The notes under the pieces: model-generated
The model's database searches: none
What the model was told of the DNA's origin: nothing
The model's input: the letters and a program-made list of their open reading frames with translations, nothing else
Shown: positions 12,201 through 22,400 of the stretch, piece by piece
Position numbering within the stretch: position 1 is the first letter of the stretch
Layout of the letters: each line of letters starts with the position of its first letter
From: Nephromyces sp. MM_2019
Lineage: Eukaryota > Apicomplexa > Aconoidasida > Nephromycida
Assembly (NCBI GenBank): GCA_015657535.1
Contig: JADHZB010001360.1
Location: forward strand, 1 to 43,176
Length of the DNA stretch: 43,176 nucleotides
Direction of reading: 5' to 3'
Program-made: the position numbers and the translations under genes

Positions 12201-15022
12201 ATGAGCGAATCCCCGAAATGACCAAGGATTCGTATGAGCACATTTGTTTTACAAAGAACAAGAAGGTACTACACTCTCTGTGCTTGCTGAATATGTAGTT
12301 ATTTTAGTTGGGTGTTACGCGTAAATTATGTGCGCCAATGCCAGTAGACTACGCTCTGAATGAATGCTTCAAGCTCAGTCTCTTAATTTTCTTGAAAAAT
12401 TCCTTTCGTATAACCTTGCGTGAAGCTTGGCATATTTTGAAGCATAAGGCTGTTTAAGTGAGCACGTATATGGAATCTTTTGATGATTTTCATGCTAAAG
12501 ATGTTTCTAGACTTTTTCAACTTTATATTATATTAAAGCTTCTGTGAATATTCGTTGAAGCTTCTATTCGTTGATGAAGCACTATGGTTATCCGCTTCTA
12601 ATATGGCTTCAAGGTAGCAGACATTTTTTTGGATAAAGAAAGCCAAATACACGCGTTTATCGTCAAGAACTTGATTGCAGGGAATGTGCGCTATATATCT
12701 AAAAGAGGGCTCTGTGCTGAGTCCAGACGAGACCGACATGTTGGAAACATTGAAGGAATCCCATAAGACAAATTTGTATGGCAGGTGGGTAACTTACGCT
12801 ACTGATAAGTTTTCCCTCTCTTTTTGAGAGATTTTATTGCACGCAAATTTCTTGTCGTTTTTTGCTTTTGTGATCGAGCCTATCCAGTGTAATTCTATGA
12901 GTGATAATACTGTAAGCCCAAGGCCTTAAACCCTAAATAGTAAACCCTAGACCCTAAAGATTTTGTCCTAAACCAGAAATAGTCAACCCTAAAGATTTAG
13001 CCCCAAACCCTAAACACTAACCCCTAAACCCTAAAGATTTACCCTCAGACCCTAACCCCTACACCGTAAATCCCTGTAAGCCATTCTTGATTTTTTGCAC
13101 CAAAGATCTTCAGCGTATTGTGTTATCAGGGCTACGGACATAAAATGGTCTTGGATTGATATATCAAAAGAGCTTGATTTCAAGCAGATGTTTGATGTTG
13201 ACTCTTACCCCTCTATGATTGTCATTAAACAAGCCAGTCAACCACGTTTTGTAACCTTGGGGAAAGGCATGGTGAGTATGTGTGGTCTTTCATCTAGATA
13301 AATATAATGATATTTTGAGGGTTTTTAAGTCACTTTTGTTAGTGCTAAAAAAGGCGTTTTTATTCTTCAAAACTCTCCTGGAGTATCAGTCAGCTTTTAT
13401 TGCTTATTAATCTTTGACGAGGCGAATTTTTCATTCTCCCGCCGATGTGGAAGCTCTCTTCAAGGCAATGATATATGTTGTGTATTTTTATGAATTTTTG
13501 AGCATTCCTATTGTTGCTCAAAGTTTAACTTGTGCTGACCGAAGCATCATAACGAACTGAATGATAAGGAATATTTTGGGCTATATTCTTATAAAGCATG
13601 GAGTATTGAGGATTCTTGAATGCCAAATCTTTAGTCTGCTGGTAGTCCATCCCACGGTGGACTTGAAATACCTTGGAAGCTCCTGAATCCTCTCACCTTC
13701 CACCTACCTCGTACTGAAAGCTTCAGAACTGATGATATGTGCTGCCTGACCGTGGTTTGGATGATATGCTAATTCATTGCTTGCGTTGCTTCTTCGTTAT
13801 ACCGGCTGTAGTGCTTGCCTCTCTTCTGGGCACAAGAAAGCGAGCTCGTGTAGTTTGTGTGTGCTTTGTGCGTAGCTAGAAAAAAAGTCGTGTGTGTGTA
13901 TGTTTGATGTACCTAGAAATCACGATTATCCTTGTTTTTCGACGTAGAGTGGGACTGAGTCATCGATCCGGGGTCTTATGGAGAAGATTTTCGGAGGTAC
14001 CTTAACTTTGTTTATGTTTTTGAGCTGCATAAGAACTTTCTTGGTGGAATGGATTGTATATTTTTGTTTTTTTGATGTGTTTTTACCTGTTGTTTTTTAT
14101 TCCTGAGTATGACCCGAATGAATACAGTCACTTCCCAATTGATGCTTTGGTGACATGCGCTTTTTTTGCGTATGAAGATTTCTCTTATAAGTGTGGCTTT
14201 TACTTTTTTTTGTATTCTTAATTTTTGAAACATGTTATTTTGAAGCTATTTACATAAGGAAAGTACATTTTATTTCTGCTGCTGCTTGGAATTTCGCTCA
14301 AACCGTTTTGATACGCTTTTTAGGCTTATGGGGCCTTTTTTTTTTGTGCATTTATGTTTTTGAGTATTAGCTGAAAAAGCTGGAAATTTGCAAGTGTATG
14401 ACTGTGTGTGAAATGATCTCCAACTTGGTAATTTTTATACATCTTATTATTTTTGTTTAGCTATAATTGGAGGTACATACTGTGGCAAGCAATTTGGACT
14501 CTAACTCCTTTTTTCAGGCGATGCCAAGTTCTCTAATCTTCCAAAGGTTCCGGAGTTTGCAGGTAACTACATTGTGCGGAAATAACTTATTATAAAAGCC
14601 TATGCTTTTATTCTCCGTGTTTTCTGATGCAGTTTGTTAGCATTGATACGGGAATATATTGGACTTTCCTTGTGAAGGAATTTTTTTTTCAGTTTTGTTT
14701 GCCTCTACACACAAGCAATCAATCTCCTGCAAGGAATCTAAAAGAAACAAGAAATATAAAACACCGGAAAAAATTAAAATTTGCCATTTTTTAAATGTTT
14801 TGACGTATGGAAATAATTTTTTCCGTTAAATTTGAAAGTCTCCTGTTTCATGTTATCTCAACAGGTCTAGCATGCAGCAGGTATAGGGTAGCTCTCCAGG
14901 CTTTCTGGTTCTTTTGTGACTTCTTATACCGTAGTTTAACTGGAGAATTCAGAAGAAGCATTCATTCTTTGCTCTTGGTTGTTGGGATATATGCGCTTGC
15001 CATAGTTTTCTATTTTCTTTAG
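9290..15022 (+). CDS. Membrane-anchored protein with degenerate thioredoxin-like domains
   Basis: Nine exons: 9290-9724, 10312-10503, 11355-11590, 12196-12265, 12681-12784, 13106-13271, 13948-13996, 14518-14562, 14865-15022. Phases agree at all eight junctions and the sum is 1455 nt (484 aa plus TAG). Residues 1-29 form a hydrophobic signal peptide. Residues about 46-145 resemble a PDI/thioredoxin domain (DVFVVTKENF, then FVDCDKSGELC), but the CxxC site reads K78-Q-N-C81, so the first cysteine is missing. Residues about 146-290 look like a second thioredoxin-fold segment (PKVLVFAEK, then KLSFGFVPS, VKTVPSVRLV). A third lies at about 312-401 (CAIYLKE, then FDVDSYPSMIVIK). The last 18 residues (SLLLVVGIYALAIVFYFL) form a transmembrane segment. 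The layout recalls the luminal part of DNAJC16-like proteins, with no J-domain seen. The likely role is a non-catalytic chaperone or scaffold in the ER or endomembranes. The first intron's donor (gtgtag) is weak. Confidence 0.8.
10858..10869. repeat. Poly-C tract in intron
   Basis: A run of eleven to twelve C residues lies in the intron between exons 2 and 3 of the thioredoxin-like gene. A similar C-run occurs at about 833-842. Both are simple homopolymers. Confidence 0.9.
12924..13075. repeat. Interstitial telomere-like CCCTAAA repeats
   Basis: About 150 bases contain repeated CCCTAAA or close variants (aaaccctaaatag, accctaaagat, ccctaaaccctaaagat, accctaacccct). They form a degenerate array of the TTTAGGG telomere type, with the C-rich strand on the coding strand. 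It lies in intron 5 of the thioredoxin-like gene and ends about 30 bases before the exon 6 acceptor at 13105. Confidence 0.85.
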
Positions 15023-15887
15023 TTCTCTTGACGCTGTCTACACATAAAATTCTTTTCGTGCTCTATTTTTTGGATTATAATCAGTCTGGTGATCTGTTTA
15101 GCTGCTTGCCTAACGAAAAGGTTGTATAACCTTTGTTGTATGGATACAGGTTGCAGGGCTAAGCATACCTATGAATGCGAAAAATGAGTTTCTTTGTAGG
15201 CCTTTATAGCTATTTTCATGTTTTTTTGTCATTTTCTATCTTTTTTTAGTAACGTTGTTTCGTTTTGTTCTTTATAGAGCGTCCTGCGGAGCAGGAATTA
15301 TAAAAAGAGTTTCATAGGAGCACACTATACCTACTGAGTTTTTGGAGCCGCCCATTTTGTTTGAGTTCACATACCCTTAGGAGAAGCTTACAAGGCTATT
15401 CAGCTTGTAGCCTTTTTTGTCTTTTTTTTTGTCTTGTGGCTATGTTTTGCTGCTCTTATGTGCCAATTCCTGACACCCGCTTTAGCTGGTGTGTGGGGAA
15501 ATTTTTTGCTTACAGGTTCACATGTCTTGGCTATTTTCTTATTCCTTTGCTCTTCCGCGTTTCCCGATAATAGCTCTTCAGTATTTCGTCGGTCTGGCCG
15601 TTTGTCAAATTAGCCTTCCTGGGTGCAGAATTTTTTTCATGATAATACTAGTGATTGTGTTGTTGATGTTTGAACTCATCCAAAAAGTTTTTGGAATGGT
15701 ATTGTGCTATTTTCCATGTTTCGCCAATCTTGAATATTTTGTGTATACTTGCTTCCACGTTTTATTGCGGACTTAAATTAATTTCGAAATTGAAGATTTT
15801 GAAACTTTTTGTGCCTTTGGGCCTGTTTCTCTAACTGGAACGTATGCATGCTTTTCGTTTTTCAGCGGGAGGCTAACGCGCTGGCTG
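15023..15887. other. Spacer between convergent genes, with exon-like pieces
   Basis: This T-rich plus-strand sequence lies between two stop codons that face each other (15022 and 15888). It holds a long hydrophobic plus-strand open frame (15489-15776) that probably results from T-richness. It also holds a short block at 15865-15893 with a cgtttttcag acceptor and a gtatat donor, and the candidate alternative exon at 15278-15303. No separate gene can be defended. Confidence 0.4.
15278..15303 (+). other. Candidate alternative last exon of the thioredoxin-like gene
   Basis: A strong acceptor (gttttgttctttatag) is followed by 26 bases. In the phase left by exon 8 they encode ERPAEQEL and then TAA. 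Used in place of exon 9 (14865-15022), this would give a soluble protein ending in EQEL, loosely like an ER-retention xxEL tail, instead of a membrane-anchored one. The exon is tiny, so chance is a real alternative. Confidence 0.25.
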
Positions 15888-18800
15888 TTAGAGGGTATAT
15901 ATTTCAATATTTATCTCGAAAACATCTCCAATTTTACATATGAATAACTCTGCTTTGCTTCTGTTGGAAATTGTCCTGATGGCCTTCCTTGTTTTCACAC
16001 CCAAGCTGTTATATGTTATAGAGGAGTAGATAAAAATCGAAAGAAATGAAGCGTTGAATGTCGCTTTATTCCACTGTCTTCGGCACTTTTCCAGCAACTT
16101 TACACCTACGAATTTGGTGCTTATACTAGAGTTAGCTGCTTTACATGGTGGAAAAAAATGTCCATTTGACCTTAAATTAAGTTTTAAGATAGGAGTGCAG
16201 CGTATTTTTATGCGTATAAATGGAGCTAGCTAGTTTGATGCAGTGTTAGTTGTCGGCTTAAATATGGTTTTTTGGAATATCTCTGCAAAATTGCATGGAT
16301 GAGTCTCATGTACAGGAGATAGTCCCGAATATTCTAGAATCATGTAGTTTTCTTAGGGACAGTAGGCAAGAAATCTAATACTTCCTCGGAAAGTTCTTAA
16401 TGTGTGCAAAACCGATTAATCATGGATACTATATCATGGTCCTGTCCCTGATACAAAATGGTCATTGCTGCTGGTAAATTCGCTATTTGATATCATGTTG
16501 CCACGTGTATTTTAAAACCTGGACAGATTAATAATGATTAGGAGCAATATGTCTGCGAGTTTGAACTTCACGTCTAACCGCTGTGTATCGAGAGTAACTT
16601 TGCAACAGAATGTCAAGATGTTACCCGGATAATGATAACCGGAGGTTTCAAAACTGTTGTGTATAAGGATGCCATGGGACTTAGCCTTATTATGTATAAA
16701 ATTTGTGAATAATTATTGGTCAGCCAGAGCGAACCATGCCGTGCAAACTTTTCTATCGCTGTAGCTTCAAAGGAAATTGGTTTAACACTATTATGACTCA
16801 AAATTTGGTACCAGTTTTTTCAAGTCGCCAACAATACGCAAGCAGGCTCAAGAGAGTAGTCTTATGAAAAATTAATGCTACGAGGGGAGTCCTCATTAAT
16901 TGGGCGTAGCAACGCCTAATGGGTAGCTTGGTAACACGAAATTCTGCAGAAACCTGGCGTTTTAAAGCTCATGCAGAAAGTTTACTTAGCAGCATATTCC
17001 TGACTGATGCCCCGCTGCAATGACACTGGCCTTGTCGGGCATGTATGCCACTAGTTGGTGAATGCTACAATGAAACGATTGTTATAGAAAGGGTTAATTT
17101 TGCATATGGCGCTCCTGTGGATAATTTACCTTCATGTACTTAGTGCAACAGGCGATGCTTCCTCCCTATCTTGCGATGTTGCCGGGAGATTCGCACAGCT
17201 CCTCTTTCAGCTTTGCGAAGCAGTTAGCCCCATCGCGAACTATTGGATAACCCCGTCATCCACGCAGAAAACCTGGTATTGCGTGGAGCTTGTCAGGCGC
17301 GCATGAAACCGGGGCGGCAACTTTGGGCTATGCTTGAGCAACTCTCACACTACTATTGAATCCAGCAGTATAAGTATAAATCCCAACACTAGAAACGGCT
17401 TGATGTGCTTAACATTCATAGCCTCATTTTAACTTGGTAATTTTCCCGAGATGGCCAAACTATTTGGTTGCCTGCCTTACAAGCTTTCGTAGAGGCTTAC
17501 GCTTGAAACTGGTATAAAGCTGCGTCTTCTGTCCATTGACGTGGTAGCGGGAGCAGTTTCAACAACATAACCCGTCTTTGGCTTTTCAATTCAAATTCAA
17601 CAGTCATAATGCGCGTCAAATAAAACTTTAAGATTGGGACTATAAACGATTTTTTTTTGTGAATTATCATATTTTGTTTCTCCGTTATTATACTAGTGTT
17701 GGAGTATGCCCCGGGAAGAACAAGGATAAAACACTAGCCCAATGGCGCGTCAAGAATAAATGGGATATATAGTGCTCAAGCGGGAGCGCAGCGGCCACTA
17801 TAAAGCAATTTCTGCGGTTACACGGAGAGTTTACAAGAGCGAAAGGCAAACTTCGTCCCTGCATCCGAAGTGGACAAAAGTCAAGATTCTGTTCATGCGT
17901 GTGCTCTTGATCAGGCACAGCTTATTCTTCGGCAAAGCTGCAGCGCTTCGGGTTTCCTGAGAGCTTAACATTCCGTTACGGAATATCTCATGTACACGAA
18001 CCTATAAATGCAATTTTCAAACGCTGGTTATGCTACATGAGTCATGGTTTGTACTTGCCCCCGCAAAAATCAAACACGCTAAAATACCCTGTACTGAGAT
18101 AGCAGAGGCTAATCTAAGATCATGCCCGAAAGTTGCAGCGGGATCTGAGTGCTCCAATGAAAGCACCAAATATTCCGATAGTACGCTGAAAGGATTTGTC
18201 GATCCCGCAGCAAATAGAAAATCATGACGCTAGGTTACTGGAGGTTAAGAGGCATAGCAAGCGTAGTCTACAAATCAAGGAAGCAGCTCAAGTGATCGCC
18301 ATACCATAATTACAAATTTTTTCTACTTCATGAATAGGATATGGGTTATATACACTACTAATAACTTAATTTGTACTACATTTGCAAGAAGTTAAATCAA
18401 CATATTATGGTACTGGTCTTTTACCAAGGTCAGCTATGGTAAAAACAGTAGCTATTTTCATTTTTCAATACAGCGTTCTCATTGTATGTAAATATTTTTT
18501 GAGAATTTGCATAAAGTTAATATCTAATTATTTTTGTGGCCTGAAAATACTGTAACACCTGGGAGTGACCTATACGAATGTCAGTAATATCAAAGACAAG
18601 ACTTTTTGCGGAAGAATTAAATCCAGGCTACGATACTGACTGATACACTCGCGGCTGTAACTAAAGCGGTGAATGTTTCAAGCGTGGCACGTCGAAATCC
18701 CAATAACGGCGTGAGGGCTATTCAGAATATTAAACAGTTTTTCATGAAAACCAAGACAAACAAATATTGAGCACAGTGAAGGCCCCCGCAGGAAGTGGCA

Positions 18801-19065
18801 ATTGTTAACGTCTAACCCCGCCCTCGCTAGCAGAGTGACGCAAATAGCGGCGCAAGTAGAATTTTATGCAAACCCTTAGAGTTGCGGACGAGGTCTAATC
18901 CTTAACAGATAAGAGGTGAACTTATCATTTTACTATAAAAACAACCTCTTGAAAACGGTAGCTTAGTCTAAATTTCAGACAAGAACTTACGTTGAATGTA
19001 CTGAAATCGTTCCTATAGGCGCTGGGAAAGCCTCCTAAACTTTGCTTGAAATCCCATACTGGGAG
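15888..19065 (-). CDS. Unidentified multi-exon gene, convergent with the thioredoxin-like gene
   Basis: The last exon is 15888-16229, open for 113 codons to TAA (containing KLLEKCRRQWNKATFNASF), with acceptor actaacactgcatcaaactag including a CTAAC branch point. Upstream exons are 16519-16580 (RLDVKFKLADILLLIIINLS), 16625-16764 (EKFARHGSLWLTNNYSQI), pieces near 16810-17040 and 17265-17330, 17501-17581 (gtaagc donor), about 17694-17900, 18023-18229 (69 codons open, containing NPFSVLSEYLVLSLEHSD), about 18625-18722, about 18880-18930 and 18991-19065 (gtaagt donor). Phases match over several consecutive joins (16764 to 15888, and 17694 to 17501). The start codon is unresolved and lies between about 19065 and 19410. 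The protein looks Leu-rich and helical. I cannot name a family. Confidence 0.5.
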
Positions 19066-19417
19066 CTGAAAAAAGCCTCACAGCTTATATGACAGACTGC
19101 CAATTAATACGTACTATTTGCGTAGCTCTAAATAAACGAAAATAATGGCTGAACCAGAATTTAGTTATAAAAACAATACTCTATCATACTGAAAGATGGA
19201 TGCGGGGCTACATCATCGTAAGCAAGTGGTAAAAATAGAGGCACCCCCTGAAATGTCCTCCGACAGTCATCGGTTGCCTATGTGGCTTTGCGCTATAGCA
19301 AGCAATTTACGTAGCTTCCGATGTTCAGAGGACTTTATAAAAATAATATAAGGAATCTTGACGAATCAAGTGAAATACTAGTAACAGCAGCAAACTAATT
19401 TTTAAGAAAGCGCCGTA
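19066..19417. other. Spacer between two co-directional minus-strand genes
   Basis: This 352-base stretch runs from the stop codon of the poly(A) polymerase gene to the first confident exon of the next minus-strand gene. It must hold the poly(A) polymerase 3' end and the promoter and start of the next gene. No convincing initial exon is visible. Confidence 0.35.
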
Positions 19418-22400
19418 TCATGGTTGCTCTCCGTGTATTTTTACTGGAATACCTCCCTTAGCCCTACTTTGCGGTTTTTGGGGAGCTTTTATTTCATTAG
19501 AATATCTTAATGCAGGAGGCGGAGGAGAAGCCATCAAAGGAATACTCGGGTTCCCACTAATAGACGTGCGTGAAGTTGGGACACGATGGAAATAATCTGG
19601 CTCGCGGGGAGCACGCAACATTCCAGCATTGGGGTCAGCGATCTCATACCGATAATTTGGCGCACTTTTGATTATATTTATTTCCATATTGCTCACTGAA
19701 GAATCAGTAGCTGAAAGTTCCGATCCATTACCTGGGAAAAATTGACAGAACTGCAATGTGTGACTCATGTATATCGGGGTTCATATGCTTCTACGCTGCA
19801 AATCAACGACGCCATATGCGAATGACAGTAGTCATTCACATGGAACTGATGGTATGACCCAATTTTGAACTATTAACCTTGCAAAGGAAACAAAAATTCT
19901 AAATCGCTATGGATGCTCCTTAAATTCAGCAAGTATGAACCTTTTTTTGCAGATAAATTTCCGCCTTATTTTTCTAGAAACTACCAGGAACCTTACAAAT
20001 AACATTGGCCCATCACTAAAAAACCAATGATATCCGGAAGTTCTCACACCGGGGCAAATTAGTAAGCGGAGTACCAACAAAGAAAATGGCATCAAGCTAC
20101 TCCTAGGCTTCAAGAAAAACCAGTCAAGTCGGAATGAAAAAGGAGACACAGTGAAATCAATAATTTTACAGGGAAACATTTCAGATATATCTGTTGAGCG
20201 CAAATTGCGAAAAAATAAGATAAACTAGGAGAATCAATTCAAATGTTTGTAAATCACTCAAAGTACTGGTAAAAGCAAAGGTTACCCAGCATGCCGGCAA
20301 AAATGAGCATAAGAATTCGGCTGAATTTCACCGCAGTCAATTCCACGAATACTTGGCAATTCTCACCAATAAAAAACACGAAAAGCTCCAAGTTTTCCAA
20401 ACTGCAAATATTCACACGGTATAAACAGATACGCAGCATTAACTACTTCTTCATCTCGCTCCTTACGCGGCAAGACAAAAAAAAACCCCTAACTTAGACA
20501 TAAATCAAAACATACTTTTTTGCCACCTTAAGCAAAAACTGTGATTAAAAAACAAGTGGCCATGGAAAAGGCGCCTTGAAGGACCTTTTCATAAAACAGC
20601 AAATTAGTAAACTACGCACAAATTTTTGCACGCTAGACAGAAAACACACCAAAAAAACATCTCATGATGTACCACACCAACCGCAAAAGCCTTTTTATGC
20701 AGGATGGAAAAACGGCTATTCAAGAAAAAACAACGGCAGAAGCACCAATTTCGCACACAACTATACAGTCAAATCATTGTTACAAATACATCAATATCTC
20801 CTTTAAGTGAAAGCTCGCAACACACTTTATACCGAGATTTGACACTGCTACGTACCGTTTGAAACACAAAATCTCTTACTACTATTTTCAGCGGGAAGAG
20901 CAGATTGAGGATTCTCGAATTCCGGGGTAGAGGCTGAAAAAACAAGAGGAAATGCTAGTCCGCGTAAAGGCATCACCAAAATCATACAATCAAAAGAAAA
21001 AACGCGCTACCAAGTTTTTCAAGTCACAAATCACCAAACTTTAAAGAAATGAAGAGATTTTGTGATGTTTATGAGGGTTTTTTTGCAAGAATTCGATGGA
21101 ATTCGGATTTTTTTCAGATGTTTTTCGTGAAGATCTTTTGACTAGGAAGAAATTCCATTACACGAGGAAAACTCTCACATAAACACTTTTCAACAATTAA
21201 GAGTAGCCTCAGTTATGGATTTTAAGCGAACAGCAAGAAATTCGCAGCGCTCTTGCGTAGGAAAGTAAAGGATTGAGCAGCCTAAAATAGGTACCTGCAT
21301 TCCCAGACTTTTCTTTAGTCCCGAAATCGTTGCTGCTGCTTTGCAGAAATTCATCCGCATTAGCTGAAACCAGTGCAGTGACTTCGCAGACGTATGATGG
21401 GAGTTTCGAGTGAGGCAAACATCGAATGCGTAACTGGGTTTGATTCGAGTATCTCTCAGGCTCCTACAAAAAAAAAATTAAAAATGTGCACGTCCTTGGA
21501 AATCTCAAAGAAATTTAGAAACGCGAATTTCTTACTCCTAGAAAACGGCAAAAACAAACACACAGGCAAACAGGCAAAACTAAGCGTGCTGGAGGCTACA
21601 AGTTGAGAATCGATAGATTACACTGTCTTACGTTCGGAATTTTACCCGCAGAACACACAAAGAATCTACACGATAGAATGAACACAGCAAGAAGAACACA
21701 CACGAACAATTCGTGGAGAAAACCGTAGTCCACAGATTTTAATGAAAAAGTAAAAGATCGACTCTATCACGTTATTGCCAATTTCTTCTTATTGAAGACA
21801 CTACTGCAATGGAGAATCAGTGAATAAATTAAAGCCACACACACTTTAGGACCCTCCTATCATCTCGATGAGAAAAAAATCAAATCAAAAGAAAAGACAG
21901 CGAGGAAAAACAAAAATTCAACGATCCAAAACGGGGATTTTAGAGGAATTTTTTGGTTAATTTAAGCTGAAAATTAACAAAAATCAAAAGGCTGTATAGG
22001 GCATGAGGGGTAAAAGTTTTCGCCTTAAGTGGGGCTGCGCGAAAAAATAAGAATTACCGGCCATTGGCCTATAAGCTCCACAAATCTCTAAAAAACAAAG
22101 AAACAGGAGGGTTAATCCACACTTTAAAAGGCAATTTAAATGATGTGTGTGTTGCACACAAACATGAAGATGTAAAAAAGAAAAAAACGACACGCTGTAA
22201 GCACTCTCTACCGGAAAGCAGGAAGAAGTGCAATGAGATGCAGGAAAATCCTGCTTGATTGTAGATCAGAAAACAAAGTTCTCCATTGTATTAGGAGAAG
22301 GCCCAATAGAAGGAAAATTTTATGAAAAGGTGAAGAGGGAAAACCATCCTTCATCATCGGCCAGAGCATTAGAGGCAATTGAGTGTCTAAATTGGCTAGT

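Noticed and set aside
15489..15776. 95-codon hydrophobic plus-strand frame resembling a membrane protein
   Set aside because: T-rich DNA codes for hydrophobic residues by default. The frame lies after the stop of the upstream gene, and no splice chain supports it.
16229..16300. In-frame TAG between two coding-looking segments, suggesting a reassigned stop codon
   Set aside because: The TAG coincides with a 3' splice site preceded by a CTAAC branch point. A similar case near 17180 is also explained by an intron ending in tag. Other genes here use TAG, TAA and TGA as normal stops.
18030..18227. 65-codon plus-strand open frame
   Set aside because: It is the shadow of the 69-codon minus-strand exon 18023-18229, which has splice sites on both sides.
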